Positions 1 through 11,499 of a DNA stretch of 64,000 bases are shown here, one piece after another. The position numbers and the translations under genes were made by a program. Below the pieces are notes generated by a model. The model saw only the letters and a program-made list of their open reading frames with translations, did not search any database and was not told the origin of the DNA. This stretch comes from Alphaproteobacteria bacterium (lineage in GTDB: Bacteria; Pseudomonadota; Alphaproteobacteria; Rickettsiales; UBA1997), in NCBI GenBank assembly GCA_021151765.1, contig JAGKWR010000012.1, forward strand, positions 1-64,000, read 5' to 3'. Each line of letters begins with the position of its first letter. Within the stretch, counting starts at the first letter, position 1.

Positions 1-111
1 TTTGAGATGGATGCAAGGCAGACAAGGCGAAAGCAACGAAAATGTATGCAAATACATTGAGCTGCTTGAGTCCGCAGTCTAACGCAGCAGACGCTCAAAA
101 GACGACGAGCA
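1..111. repeat. GC-richer intergenic element with a hairpin, downstream of nuoD
   Basis: This stretch holds no gene and looks more GC-rich than its surroundings. It contains a perfect inverted repeat, AATGTAT (41-47) and ATACATT (52-58), with a 4-base loop. On the minus strand the hairpin follows the nuoD stop and is followed by TTTTCG, so it might act as a weak terminator. The GC-rich composition suggests a dispersed intergenic repeat, but only one copy is visible in this window. Confidence 0.35.
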
Positions 112-1293
112 TTAGCGATCTACTTCACCAAATACAATATCTTGAGTCGAAATAACCGTAACCACGTCTGCCAACATATGACCTTTAGCCATGAATTCCA
201 AACCTTGCAAATGTGCAAAGCCTGTTGATCTGATACGACAACGATGTGGACGATTTCCGCCATCTGAAATCACGTAAACACCAAATTCACCTTTCGGTGC
301 TTCAACTGCAGCATAAGCTTCGCCTTTTGGAACGTGATAACCTTCAGTGAAAAGTTTGAAATGGTTAATCAAAGCTTCCATTGAGTGTTTCATTTCTGAT
401 CTTTTCGGCGGCGCAATTCTGGTATCTAAAGTTGAAACTGGGCCTTGCGGCATTTTTTCAACACATTGCTTGATGATTTTGATCGACTCGCGCATTTCTT
501 GCACACGGATCAAATAACGATCATAAGAATCACCATTTTTGCCAACCGGAACGTCGAAATCCAACTCACCATAAACTTCATAAGGTTGTGATTTACGCAA
601 ATCCCAAGCGATTCCTGAACCGCGAATCATCGGGCCAGAAAAACCATATTGCAAAGCTTGCTCTTTCGAAACCACGCCGATTTCAACCATACGTTGTTTG
701 AAGATGCGGTTTTCGGTCAAAAGATTTTCCAAATCGTCAATTAATTTCGGGAAATTTTTAGCGAATTCAGCGATTTCTTCGAGCAAACCATCTGGCAAAT
801 CTTGATGAACGCCACCTGGACGGATATAAGCCGAGTGCATTCTTGAACCAGAAACTTTCTCATAAAAACCCATCATTCTTTCACGTTCTTCAAACATCCA
901 TAAAAGCGGAGTCATCGCACCAACGTCCATCGCTTGTGTTGTGATCGCCATAATGTGGTTTAAAACACGAGTAATTTCCGAAAATAAAACACGAATAAAT
1001 TGACCACGACGTGGAATTTCACATCCCAAAAGTTTTTCAACTGACAAAGCATATGCATGTTCTTGCGACATCGGCGACACGTAATCCAGACGATCGAAAT
1101 AAGGCACTGCCTGCAAATAACTTTTATATTCGATCAATTTTTCGGTACCACGATGCAACAATCCGATGTGCGGATCAGCACGAGTAACAACCTCGCCATC
1201 CATTTCCAAAATTAGGCGCAACACGCCGTGAGCCGCAGGATGTTGCGGACCAAAGTTTATCGTAACGTTTTTGGTTTCAGTTTGAGCAGTCAT
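112..1293 (-). CDS. nuoD: NADH-quinone oxidoreductase subunit D
   Basis: Subunit D (49-kDa type) of respiratory complex I, in the peripheral arm, where it helps form the ubiquinone cavity. The 393-residue length is normal for a stand-alone Nuo[11 protein letters not shown] lies at residues 14-23, [11 protein letters not shown] at 43-53, and the family's C-terminal VFGEVDR ends the protein. ATG start at 1293. No other nuo gene is adjacent: upstream on the same strand is the LD-carboxypeptidase gene, not nuoC, and the only other complex I gene in the window is nuoL, 27 kb away. A candidate promoter lies in the 65-bp gap upstream. Confidence 0.97.
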   Translation of the reverse strand: MTAQTETKNVTINFGPQHPAAHGVLRLILEMDGEVVTRADPHIGLLHRGTEKLIEYKSYLQAVPYFDRLDYVSPMSQEHAYALSVEKLLGCEIPRRGQFIRVLFSEITRVLNHIMAITTQAMDVGAMTPLLWMFEERERMMGFYEKVSGSRMHSAYIRPGGVHQDLPDGLLEEIAEFAKNFPKLIDDLENLLTENRIFKQRMVEIGVVSKEQALQYGFSGPMIRGSGIAWDLRKSQPYEVYGELDFDVPVGKNGDSYDRYLIRVQEMRESIKIIKQCVEKMPQGPVSTLDTRIAPPKRSEMKHSMEALINHFKLFTEGYHVPKGEAYAAVEAPKGEFGVYVISDGGNRPHRCRIRSTGFAHLQGLEFMAKGHMLADVVTVISTQDIVFGEVDR

Positions 1294-1330
1294 ATTTGCT
1301 TGATTGTTTTTACAAAGAGAAGGCGCGGCT

Positions 1331-1358
1331 TTTTAAATTTGAGAGCAAAAAAAACCAA
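1331..1358 (-). promoter_or_regulatory. candidate nuoD promoter
   Basis: On the minus strand, TTGGTT (-35, 1358-1353) is followed after 16 bp by TTAAAA (-10, 1336-1331) and then the GC-rich AGCCGCGCCTTCTC. The layout matches the candidate promoters upstream of nuoL, pdhA, rplM and eno. It abuts the ldcA stop codon. Assigned by eye. Confidence 0.45.
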
Positions 1359-2303
1359 CTAAAATTTTTGCAAAAAAACGCGATCGGCAGAAATAGTGGC
1401 TTCTCGCCCCAAAACAATTGGTAACATATTTTTAGAATGCCCTAAACATCCGCTTTTTTCCTGAACCACGGCAATCGGTAATTTTTGTTCAAGAATTTTT
1501 TGCACTAATCTTCTAATCGCCAATTCAATATTTTTTCCTTTTGGTGTTCCGTGCGGATTAGATTCCAAAAAATTTCCAAGCAAAATTGCTTTGGGGAATT
1601 TTTTTTGCTCAATACTGATTTGAAGAATTTGATGAAAATAGCGATCCAACCTTTCTCCGGTCTCACCCTCATCTTCTAGAAATAGAATTCTTTTGTTCCA
1701 ATCAAGCTGATTTTTAGTGCCGAATTGACCAACTAAAACGCTGATGCAACCACCAACGACCAAAGTAGGAATCATAATTGAGGAGTTGGGAGTTAGAGGT
1801 TTTACGCTGTACTTTAATTCGGTTTTTTTGCCAAAAATTAAATCGCAAATTGCTTTTGTTGATTTTTTGGAAACTTTTTCCAAGGCAATTTGAGCAAGCA
1901 TTGGCGCTGTTATAACTTGCCATCCCCATTTTTCGATTAGTAATTTATTCAAAGCCGAAATATCAGAAAATCCGATGAATATTTTGGCTTTTTTAGGCTT
2001 AGGCATTTTTTCTAAAAAAGGCAAAATTTCTGCGCTTCCGTAACCTCCGCGAGCGCACCAAATTATTTTAGAATCTGATTCAATTGATTTCTTCAATTGT
2101 AAAAAACGATTTTCAGCTGCAAACGATGGAAATTCATGGTTTACCGACTTTTTTAAAATCGTTTCTTTTTCTAAAAAAACGTTCGCTGATAAATCGATTT
2201 TTTTTAAGAAATCTTTGATTTTTTTTACTTCCAAAGAAGTTGCAGAAGTTCCAAGAAATACAACGTCAACCACATCGTTTTTTTGCACAAATTTCAGATT
2301 CAT
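1359..2303 (-). CDS. ldcA: Muramoyl LD-carboxypeptidase (peptidase S66)
   Basis: Serine peptidase of the S66 family, which removes the terminal D-alanine from murein tetrapeptides during peptidoglycan recycling in the cytoplasm. The expected triad is visible: Ser113 in GFSDIS, Glu210 in LFLEDEGE and His289 in CLGHSKN, with ARGGYGS at about 84-90. The reading frame stays open far upstream, inside leuA antisense, but the ATG at 2303 gives a normal 314-residue protein without that spurious extension. No strong ribosome binding site is visible. It is divergent from leuA across 85 bp and lies upstream of nuoD on the same strand. Confidence 0.9.
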   Translation of the reverse strand: MNLKFVQKNDVVDVVFLGTSATSLEVKKIKDFLKKIDLSANVFLEKETILKKSVNHEFPSFAAENRFLQLKKSIESDSKIIWCARGGYGSAEILPFLEKMPKPKKAKIFIGFSDISALNKLLIEKWGWQVITAPMLAQIALEKVSKKSTKAICDLIFGKKTELKYSVKPLTPNSSIMIPTLVVGGCISVLVGQFGTKNQLDWNKRILFLEDEGETGERLDRYFHQILQISIEQKKFPKAILLGNFLESNPHGTPKGKNIELAIRRLVQKILEQKLPIAVVQEKSGCLGHSKNMLPIVLGREATISADRVFLQKF

Positions 2304-2323
2304 TTTTTCAGGAGAATTTAGTT

Positions 2324-2338
2324 TACAATTAACCGCGC
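2324..2338 (+). promoter_or_regulatory. candidate leuA -10 region with GC-rich discriminator
   Basis: TACAAT at 2324-2329 is followed by TAACCGCGC, like the GC-rich start regions of the other candidate promoters here. No good -35 box is visible, so confidence is low. It lies in the 85-bp gap between the divergent ldcA and leuA genes. Confidence 0.3.
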
Positions 2339-2388
2339 AAATTTGTATTTTACTGCAGAAATTTCCAACCAAAAAATCTCCGCTAAAA

Positions 2389-4948
<2,560 letters not shown>

Positions 4949-4973
4949 TTGCAGGTGAAACTTCACTAATCAA

Positions 4974-5813
4974 ATGAAGCAATATCTTAATTTTTCTCAA
5001 GCAAAGCCAAATTATAGTCTACAACACAATTTCAGTCAGGTTTTTAAACGGATTGAATTGGCTATTTTTGGCTTTTTATGCGTTATCTTATTGATCACTT
5101 CTAAGATCAATAAAGATTTCACTGACGAAGTTTCAATGAAATTTGTTTCAGTATCATTACCGATCGTCAAATTTGCCGCTTTTCCCTTCAACGCTACCAT
5201 CAATCTTCTAACTAATTTTAGCGAACTTGTTGATGCTAAAGAAGAGAACCAAATCTTAAAAGAAGAGAATGAAAAGCTTCGCAGCTTCTATATCAAATCA
5301 CTCAATATTAATCGCGAGAATAAAGATCTAAAAGATACTTTGCGATTCGTTACTTCCAAAAGCTCTAACTTCAAAGTTGCTAGAATTATTGGTCGTTCTC
5401 ATCAAATGTTTAATCAAACTTTGTTTATTGACGCCGGAAAAGATCGCGGAATAAAAGAAGGAAGCATCGTTACTGGCAACCATGGTGTAATTGGAAGAAT
5501 TGCTCAAGTTGGCGAAAATAAATCACGTCTTTTACTAGTAACTGATGCTAACTCTAAAATTCCTGTGTTAGCTTCAAAAGCCAGAGTGCGTGGAGTGCTA
5601 AGCGGAAATAACAGCTCAACAATGGAAGTTATGTATTTACAAAAAAATCATAATATTCGTGCCGGCGATTGGATTTTCACTTCCGGAGATGGTGACACTT
5701 TACCTCCAGGATTACTTATCGGAATGGTAAAAAAAGTCGATAAAGGTTACGCTGCAGTTGCGATGGTAGAAAATATAAACAACACTGACATCGTTACAAT
5801 TATGGAGTACTAA
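4974..5813 (+). CDS. mreC: Rod shape-determining protein MreC
   Basis: Inner-membrane protein with a periplasmic beta domain that links MreB to the cell-wall synthesis enzymes. The 279-residue protein has one membrane segment near residues 28-45, a heptad-rich coiled coil around 80-112 (KEENQILKEENEKL) and a C-terminal MreC domain with RVRGVLSG and GDWIFTSG. It follows mreB and ends 17 bp before the convergent yciB gene. mreD and a class B penicillin-binding protein, usual neighbours, are missing here. Confidence 0.95.
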   Translation: MKQYLNFSQAKPNYSLQHNFSQVFKRIELAIFGFLCVILLITSKINKDFTDEVSMKFVSVSLPIVKFAAFPFNATINLLTNFSELVDAKEENQILKEENEKLRSFYIKSLNINRENKDLKDTLRFVTSKSSNFKVARIIGRSHQMFNQTLFIDAGKDRGIKEGSIVTGNHGVIGRIAQVGENKSRLLLVTDANSKIPVLASKARVRGVLSGNNSSTMEVMYLQKNHNIRAGDWIFTSGDGDTLPPGLLIGMVKKVDKGYAAVAMVENINNTDIVTIMEY

Positions 5814-5830
5814 ACTCCCCATTTACTACC

Positions 5831-6406
5831 TTACTGTTTCTCAAACTTTTCCATTTCTCTCATTAGAAAAGGCATCTGCGATAACATAAAAATTATCGAA
5901 ATTGGCATCATACCAAATACCTTGAATTGTACCCAGAAATCAGTTGAAGAGCTTCTCCAAATTATTTCATTAAGAATAGCTAAAAAGGTAAAGAATACAG
6001 CAAACCTTAAGCTCAGTTGCAGCCAAGATTTTTCGCTAATCTGTATTTTAGAACCTAGTAAATTAGACAACCAAAGCTTCTTAGCAAAATAGCAGTAAAA
6101 AAGAATAATTGAGAATGTCAGATTCACCACCGTAGGCTTCATTTTAATAAAAATATCATCATGAAGAAAGATGGTCGCAGAACCAAAAAAAGTTAGGATA
6201 ATTGCAGAAAATAAAGCGACTTTTGCCACTTTTTTAGTCAATAAATAAGAAGCTAGAATTGCGACTAAACTACTGATAACCAATGCTATGGTCGCAGTAA
6301 TCAAAGGATTTGAGCTGGGAATAAATTTATAAAAAATAAAAAATATTACCAACGGAACATAGTCGCACAAAATATTGGCGAACGATTCATGAGATTTTTT
6401 TGTCAT
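5831..6406 (-). CDS. yciB: Inner membrane septation protein YciB/IspZ
   Basis: Polytopic inner-membrane protein of the YciB (intracellular septation protein A) family, linked in other bacteria to envelope integrity and division. At 191 residues it has the usual length. The signatures are an N-terminal DYVPLVIFFIFYKF segment, KPTVVNL near 100, and the C-terminal NEIIWRSSSTDFWVQFKVF with several helices around it. Its ATG shares one base with the stop of the upstream gene, so it is translated as the last gene of the rnhB-tsaC string. Confidence 0.9.
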   Translation of the reverse strand: MTKKSHESFANILCDYVPLVIFFIFYKFIPSSNPLITATIALVISSLVAILASYLLTKKVAKVALFSAIILTFFGSATIFLHDDIFIKMKPTVVNLTFSIILFYCYFAKKLWLSNLLGSKIQISEKSWLQLSLRFAVFFTFLAILNEIIWRSSSTDFWVQFKVFGMMPISIIFMLSQMPFLMREMEKFEKQ

Positions 6407-6984
6407 TATTTGCAGTCTAAATTTGTTGCCAGTGTAGCTTGGTTAATGGTTTTCAAAGTTATCAAATATTTTAGATCTGAATCACTTTCTCGTAAAATCT
6501 TAGCAATTTCTGGGCTTCTAACGGAGTAATCACGCGGAATTCTAATTTCTCTTATTCCGCCTTTTTTCATGTTATAAATGTGCGGTTCAATTAACTCGTT
6601 GACGTTACTCCCAACCACAAAAGATGTTTCTTGATTATTTATAAATTTCGCACCTTTCTCAGATGATAAAGAGACTAAAACAGAAACCTGCGTTCCGCAC
6701 AAAACTTGGTCTTTACCACTACCTAAAATTATGTCTTTATGTGAAATATTTATTTTATTCTCCGACAATACTTTATCACTATTCTCAGCATAATCTTTTG
6801 CCGCTCGAACGTTTGTTATGATAAACTTACTCTTTTCTTGAGCTTCACTTAAATTCTTTTTGATTTTTTCAGAGGATAATCTGTTTCCCAAACTTTCTGG
6901 GCTTTGTTTATTAGCAAACAAACCAAAATAAACAATCGCAACGATAGCTATTATTTTGAATAAGGGGTTTTCTAAAATTCTCAT
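6406..6984 (-). CDS. Membrane-anchored protein with a degenerate FKBP-like domain
   Basis: A 192-residue protein with one N-terminal membrane anchor (about 8-24) and a periplasmic part. Residues 85-165 follow the order of an FKBP peptidyl-prolyl isomerase: GSGKDQVLCGTQVSVLV, FVVGSNVNELIEP, then MKKGGIREIRIPRDYSV, matching the family's G-x-G opening, F-x-x-G-x-x-x-V turn and M-x-x-G-G-x-R-x-I-x-I-P. The aromatic residues that normally line the proline pocket are hard to find, so activity is doubtful. It overlaps tsaC by four bases (ATGA) and yciB by one. The fold assignment is inference. Confidence 0.6.
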   Translation of the reverse strand: MRILENPLFKIIAIVAIVYFGLFANKQSPESLGNRLSSEKIKKNLSEAQEKSKFIITNVRAAKDYAENSDKVLSENKINISHKDIILGSGKDQVLCGTQVSVLVSLSSEKGAKFINNQETSFVVGSNVNELIEPHIYNMKKGGIREIRIPRDYSVRSPEIAKILRESDSDLKYLITLKTINQATLATNLDCK

Positions 6985-7613
6985 AAAATTGATCTTATAA
7001 CTGATTCTGAGATTGCTCCATGGCGAAGTATTTCAATATTCTGGTTAAAAACTTTTATCACTGTTGAGGCAATTTTTGTATGCAAAGTTCCTCCATCAAC
7101 AATCAAAGACAAGTTAGAATTTGCAAAATAATCAGCAACTTCTTGGGCGTTATTTGCAGCATCTAGACCTGCAGGATTGGCACTAGTAACAGCTAAAATA
7201 CCACCAAATTTTTCAAGAAGCTGAGCAATAAATTGACGATCCACTATTCTAAAGCCTAAAAACTGGTCAGCCGCAAAATTAAGATTTTTAGCTATTTTAT
7301 CAGTTTCTAACTTTTGTTTTAAAACCAGTGTGAGAGCTCCAGGTAAAAATTTCCGAGAAATTTTTTGAGCCTTCTCGTCAAATTCAAATATTTCATGAGC
7401 TTGATCAATTTTTGACAAGAAAACCGCAATTGGTTTCTTAGGATCACGCTGTTTCAAAAGGTACAATTCCTCAATTGCTTGTGGATTTGAAGCATCAACC
7501 GCCAAACCGTAAACTGTATCAGTTGCAATTGCGATTACTTTGCCAGCTTTCAAGGCTTTAACTGCCTGTTCAACTGCCTGTGGATTTTGTTCTGTAATTA
7601 TTGTTGGTGCCAT
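6981..7613 (-). CDS. tsaC: L-threonylcarbamoyladenylate synthase (TsaC/YrdC)
   Basis: Makes threonylcarbamoyl-AMP from threonine, bicarbonate and ATP, the first step of the t6A37 tRNA modification. The 210 residues are essentially one YrdC domain with TDTVYGL at 31-37, KQRDPKKPI near 64 and VTSANPAG near 142. There is no Sua5-specific C-terminal domain, so TsaC is the better name. ATG start at 7613, 28 bp after the rnhB stop, and ATGA overlap with the next gene. Confidence 0.93.
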   Translation of the reverse strand: MAPTIITEQNPQAVEQAVKALKAGKVIAIATDTVYGLAVDASNPQAIEELYLLKQRDPKKPIAVFLSKIDQAHEIFEFDEKAQKISRKFLPGALTLVLKQKLETDKIAKNLNFAADQFLGFRIVDRQFIAQLLEKFGGILAVTSANPAGLDAANNAQEVADYFANSNLSLIVDGGTLHTKIASTVIKVFNQNIEILRHGAISESVIRSIL

Positions 7614-7641
7614 AATCGTATTTTAACAAATTTAACATTAA

Positions 7642-8289
7642 CTAAATCATATTCTTAATTGGAGAAAATGATTTTCGATGAAACTGACAAATACCGAATT
7701 TCTCTATTGCCTCAACGTGTGATTTGGTTGGATATGCAGCATTTTTGTCCCAACCGTAATGCGGAAATTTTTGATGCAAGTCACGCATTATTTCATCACG
7801 TATTTCTTTGGCAATTATTGATGCCGCGGCAATCGATAAACTTTTCTGGTCACCTTTTACAACGGGTAAAATTTTTGTTATTTGATCACGCAAATCAAAA
7901 GGCGCAAAATTGCCATCAACTAAGATTACATTCGGTGCTAATTTATGTTTATTGCACATATCTTCATAAGCCAAACGCATCGCTAGTTTGGTAGCTTGCA
8001 AAATATTTATCTCATCAATTTTTTGTGCATCAACAATTCCTACTCCAAAAGCTAAATTTCCATCAGCACCATTTTGCTTTAATTCTGCAAAAATTAAGCG
8101 GCGATTTTTTGCCGATAATTTTTTCGAATCATTAATTTTTTGCGGATAATTATTGCGATTCAAAACAACACAAGCTGCTACTACTGGACCAGCTAAAGGA
8201 CCTCTTCCTGCCTCATCAATTCCAGCAACAATTGCTGCATCAAAAGAGTTTTCAATTAAAAAATTTGGAGAGCTGATCTGTTCTTGCAT
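7642..8289 (-). CDS. rnhB: Ribonuclease HII
   Basis: Endonuclease that cuts RNA in RNA-DNA hybrids and single ribonucleotides misincorporated in DNA. The 215-residue protein has GIDEAGRGPLAGP at 23-35, with catalytic Asp25 and Glu26, NDSKKLS at about 53-59 and Asp125 in ILVDGN. ATG start at 8289. It is the first gene of a minus-strand string and is divergent from the DsbA-like gene. Confidence 0.96.
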   Translation of the reverse strand: MQEQISSPNFLIENSFDAAIVAGIDEAGRGPLAGPVVAACVVLNRNNYPQKINDSKKLSAKNRRLIFAELKQNGADGNLAFGVGIVDAQKIDEINILQATKLAMRLAYEDMCNKHKLAPNVILVDGNFAPFDLRDQITKILPVVKGDQKSLSIAAASIIAKEIRDEIMRDLHQKFPHYGWDKNAAYPTKSHVEAIEKFGICQFHRKSFSPIKNMI

Positions 8290-8323
8290 TTAACTATCTG
8301 GTTAATTTTAATTCGATTACTTC

Positions 8324-8364
8324 GTCATTTCGGCCAAAAAGCGCAAATGACATAGTTTTTGGCC
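8324..8364. repeat. two interleaved inverted repeats in a divergent promoter region
   Basis: Two perfect stems interleave between rnhB and the DsbA-like gene. GTCATTT (8324-8330) pairs with AAATGAC (8345-8351). GGCCAAAAA (8332-8340) pairs with TTTTTGGCC (8356-8364). Because the arms alternate, the RNA could form either hairpin or a pseudoknot. On DNA it may be a protein-binding site or an intergenic palindromic repeat. Confidence 0.6.
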
Positions 8365-8396
8365 TTTCACTTTTCAATAACTCAAAATTTCAAATT

Positions 8397-9260
8397 ATGT
8401 CGTTCCTCAATCAAAGCAATTTTAATAACAAACCTTCTTTGTTGAAGCCAATCGCAGTAATTGTTGTACTATTACTTTTCATCGGTGGTCTTTACTCTTT
8501 CTTTGGTAAAAAGGATGAGTCTGCTGAAACTGCAAAAGGTCAAGAAGAAAAAGTTGAAATTCAATCAAGTGGTTTAGATCAAGATGCTGATGTTGACAAT
8601 GTTGGTGACGTTGAGAAGGTTATCGCGAAATGGATCGAAGCAAACCCACAAGCAATAATTAATGCCGTTTCTAATATGCAGAAAAAAGCTATGGAGAAAC
8701 AAATGCAAGATGCTCAAAAAAATATTGGCAGCAAAAAAGAAGAACTTTTCAATGATTCAAACTCTCCAACTTACTCTCCTGCAGATGCTGACATTACAAT
8801 CGTAGAATTCTTCGACTATTCTTGTGGCTACTGCAAAAAAGTTCAAAAAACTGTGCAAGACTTGTTGGATCAAGACAAAAAAGTCAAAATTGTTTACAAA
8901 GAATATCCAATTCTTGGCCAAGCTTCTGTTGAGATGTCACAAGTTGCTATCGCTGTAAATTTGGTTGACGCATCTGCTTACAAAAAGTTTCACGATGCTA
9001 TGATGAAATCAAATGCTCACAGCAAAGATGACGCTATTAAAATTGCCAAGTCTGTTGGTATTAATGGCGAAAAATTGGAAAGCACTTTGAAGAATGATGC
9101 TGAAAAAATTGGTAAAATTTTACAAGCAAACGCAGTTCTTGGATCTTCAATCGGCATTTCTGGAACTCCTGGTTTCGTGATCGGCGAAGAACTTATTCCT
9201 GGCGCAGTTGATGTAGCGACTTTCAAAGAAAAAGTTGCAGCATTACGTGCTAAAAAATAA
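8397..9260 (+). CDS. DsbA-family thiol-disulfide oxidoreductase, membrane-anchored
   Basis: Periplasmic thioredoxin-fold protein of the DsbA/Com1 type that forms or shuffles disulfides in exported proteins. It has an N-terminal anchor at about 17-35, an acidic linker, then the DsbA domain with the active site Cys-Gly-Tyr-Cys at 143-146 in FFDYSCGYCKK and the cis-proline loop GISGTPGFVIG near 255. Length is 287 residues. It is transcribed alone and is followed at once by a clear terminator. The neighbouring tandem lipoproteins with paired cysteines could be clients, but that is speculation. Confidence 0.9.
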   Translation: MSFLNQSNFNNKPSLLKPIAVIVVLLLFIGGLYSFFGKKDESAETAKGQEEKVEIQSSGLDQDADVDNVGDVEKVIAKWIEANPQAIINAVSNMQKKAMEKQMQDAQKNIGSKKEELFNDSNSPTYSPADADITIVEFFDYSCGYCKKVQKTVQDLLDQDKKVKIVYKEYPILGQASVEMSQVAIAVNLVDASAYKKFHDAMMKSNAHSKDDAIKIAKSVGINGEKLESTLKNDAEKIGKILQANAVLGSSIGISGTPGFVIGEELIPGAVDVATFKEKVAALRAKK

Positions 9261-9270
9261 TTGAACTTAG

Positions 9271-9300
9271 ACCCGCATTTTGCAAAAGATGCGGGTTTTT
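9271..9300 (+). terminator. Rho-independent terminator of the DsbA-like gene
   Basis: A perfect 8-bp stem, ACCCGCAT (9271-9278) and ATGCGGGT (9289-9296), with a 10-base loop, is followed by a T tract. It sits 10 bp after the stop codon. Confidence 0.9.
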
Positions 9301-9337
9301 AGTTGCCAAAAAATTAATTGCCCAAAATGGGCTTGAT

Positions 9338-10624
9338 ATGAACACCAACTCTCTCGATTTCTCTCTTCTTTCCGACCAGCAAAAATCTGTCATTTCATCA
9401 TTTGAAGATGGAAAGAATATCTTTGTTACTGGCGGTGCCGGCACTGGCAAATCTTATTTACTTAATTATCTCAAACGCAATTATCCAATTTCTCGTTTAG
9501 AAATCACTGCAAGCACTGGAATTGCAGCGCTCAACGTTGGTGGATCAACAATTCACTCTTGGTCTGGAATTGGTTTGGCAAATATGCCGATTGAAAAAAT
9601 AATCGAAAATATTTTCTCTCCTAAAGCAATGCGTGCAAGACGTCGCATTCGACAAGCCCGCGCATTAGCAATTGATGAAATTTCGATGATTTCTTCTGAG
9701 GTTTTTACAATTCTTGACCGAGTTTTCAAAGCCGTACGCGAAAATGATTTGCCGATGGGTGGCATTCAAATTATTTTATTTGGCGACTTTTTGCAGCTTC
9801 CGCCAGTAAATCGCGATAGCCAAAATCATAATTTTTGTTTCACCTCAAAAGTATGGCATGAACTTAAGTTTGAGTCTTTCGTACTTGAACAATCTTTCCG
9901 CCAAAATGATGAAACTTTTATACGAATTTTAAACGATTTACGTTTCGGCGAAATTAGTAAAAAAGGTCGTGAGATCTTAGAATCAAGAGTGCGCGCTCAA
10001 GATGAAAATCAAACAATTCGTCCGACAATTTTAACAACTCACAATTACAAAGTTGAAAAAATTAACGAAGAACAACTCAAAAAAATTCCGACTCCTGAAA
10101 TTTCCTTTCAAGCGCAATACAAAGGTACTGCCGAGAAAATTGAATATTTACGTCGCAACTGTTTAGCCCAAGACAACCTCAAACTAAAAATTGGGGCGCA
10201 AGTGATGATGATTAAAAATACTTACCAAAAAGACGGAATTATTAATGGCTCACTTGGAATTATTCGTGGGTTTTCGCCGCGTAAAAATTTTCCAATTGTA
10301 GAATTTTCCGACAATAAAATAATCACTGTCGGACCTGAAGATTGGCTACTAGAACGCTTTAACGACACTAACAAACAAACAGTAATTGATGCAGAAATGC
10401 AGCAAATTCCGTTAATTTTAGCTTGGGCAATTACCATCCACAAATCGCAAGGTCTAACGCTGGATAAAATTTCGTGCGATTTATCCGATAGTTTTAGTGC
10501 CGGACAAATCTACGTAGCTTTGTCACGCGCTCGTTCTTTGAGCGGTGTTTTTATCGAATCTATTGATTTTAGTCGTCTTACTTCAAATGACGAAGCGATC
10601 AGATTTTATCGCAATTTAATTTGA
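9338..10624 (+). CDS. Pif1-like superfamily 1 DNA helicase
   Basis: ATP-dependent 5'-3' helicase related to Pif1/RecD. The 428-residue protein shows Walker A GGAGTGKS at 32-39, Asp113-Glu114 in AIDEISMIS (Walker B), GDFLQLPP (motif III), LEQSFRQ (motif IV) and the C-terminal TIHKSQGLTL and YVALSRA (motifs V and VI). It ends 4 bp before the transporter gene, which ends 1 bp before hemA, so the three may form an operon. The exact DNA-repair or replication role cannot be read from sequence. Confidence 0.88.
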   Translation: MNTNSLDFSLLSDQQKSVISSFEDGKNIFVTGGAGTGKSYLLNYLKRNYPISRLEITASTGIAALNVGGSTIHSWSGIGLANMPIEKIIENIFSPKAMRARRRIRQARALAIDEISMISSEVFTILDRVFKAVRENDLPMGGIQIILFGDFLQLPPVNRDSQNHNFCFTSKVWHELKFESFVLEQSFRQNDETFIRILNDLRFGEISKKGREILESRVRAQDENQTIRPTILTTHNYKVEKINEEQLKKIPTPEISFQAQYKGTAEKIEYLRRNCLAQDNLKLKIGAQVMMIKNTYQKDGIINGSLGIIRGFSPRKNFPIVEFSDNKIITVGPEDWLLERFNDTNKQTVIDAEMQQIPLILAWAITIHKSQGLTLDKISCDLSDSFSAGQIYVALSRARSLSGVFIESIDFSRLTSNDEAIRFYRNLI

Positions 10625-10628
10625 AGAA

Positions 10629-11498
10629 ATGACCAGTTTACAAAAAGTTTCCAACAATAGTCAGGGCATAATTTACGCCATAGTTGGATGCTTTCTAGCC
10701 TCAGTTCTAATCGCAATTGTACGCCATTTATCCAGTGAATTTCACATATTCTTTATTGTGATGATGCGTAACTTTTTTGGATTAGCTTTCTTTTTACCGC
10801 AAATATTACACGACTACAAAAAGGTTCTTTATACCACCAAAATAAAAATGCATATTTTCCGCGGTGTAAATGGTTTGGCATCAATGATGATATGGTTCCA
10901 TGTTGTCAGCGTCTTACCACTTTCTGAAGCTGTTTCTATCAGTTTTATTATTCCTATAATCACAACGATTGTAGCGATTTTTTTCCTCAAAGAAAAAGTT
11001 AGAGCACGCAATTGGATTGCGAGTTTTCTAGGTTTAATTGGTATTTTGATAATTTTACGTCCCGGTTTTAAAGAATTTAATCCAGCTTATTTTTATTCTT
11101 TTGCCTCAGTCATTTTATGGGTCATTTCCAATATCATTATTAAACTCATGACAAAAACCGAAAAGCCCCAAACTATTGTCGCTTATATGTCTTTTGTGAT
11201 GCTGATTTGCTCAATTCCTTTTGCTATGCCTTACATAGAGACCATCACCTTTAATAACTTTTTATGGTTCGCCGCACTAGGAGCTGTTTCTAATCTGTTG
11301 CATATCGCTATTTCTTTGGCCTACAGCAAAGCAGATTTATCTTATGTACAACCTTTTGATTTCACTCGTCTAATTTTCACCGCCATCATTTCTTATTTCG
11401 CTTTTGGTGAAATAATTGATAGCTGGGTTGTAATTGGATCTCTGGTAATTTTATGTGGAGTACTCATAATGATGCCAAAGCGACAAATCACAAAATAA
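10629..11498 (+). CDS. EamA/DMT-family membrane transporter
   Basis: A 289-residue inner-membrane protein of the drug/metabolite transporter superfamily, with about ten hydrophobic segments arranged as two EamA repeats. The first repeat has SEAVSISFIIPIITTIVA near 100, typical of the family, and the second has YSKADLSYVQPFDFTRLIFTA near 238. Several alphaproteobacterial homologues carry S-adenosylmethionine or amino acids, but the substrate cannot be deduced. It sits between the Pif1-like gene and hemA with gaps of 4 and 1 bp. Confidence 0.85.
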   Translation: MTSLQKVSNNSQGIIYAIVGCFLASVLIAIVRHLSSEFHIFFIVMMRNFFGLAFFLPQILHDYKKVLYTTKIKMHIFRGVNGLASMMIWFHVVSVLPLSEAVSISFIIPIITTIVAIFFLKEKVRARNWIASFLGLIGILIILRPGFKEFNPAYFYSFASVILWVISNIIIKLMTKTEKPQTIVAYMSFVMLICSIPFAMPYIETITFNNFLWFAALGAVSNLLHIAISLAYSKADLSYVQPFDFTRLIFTAIISYFAFGEIIDSWVVIGSLVILCGVLIMMPKRQITK

Positions 11499-11499
11499 T

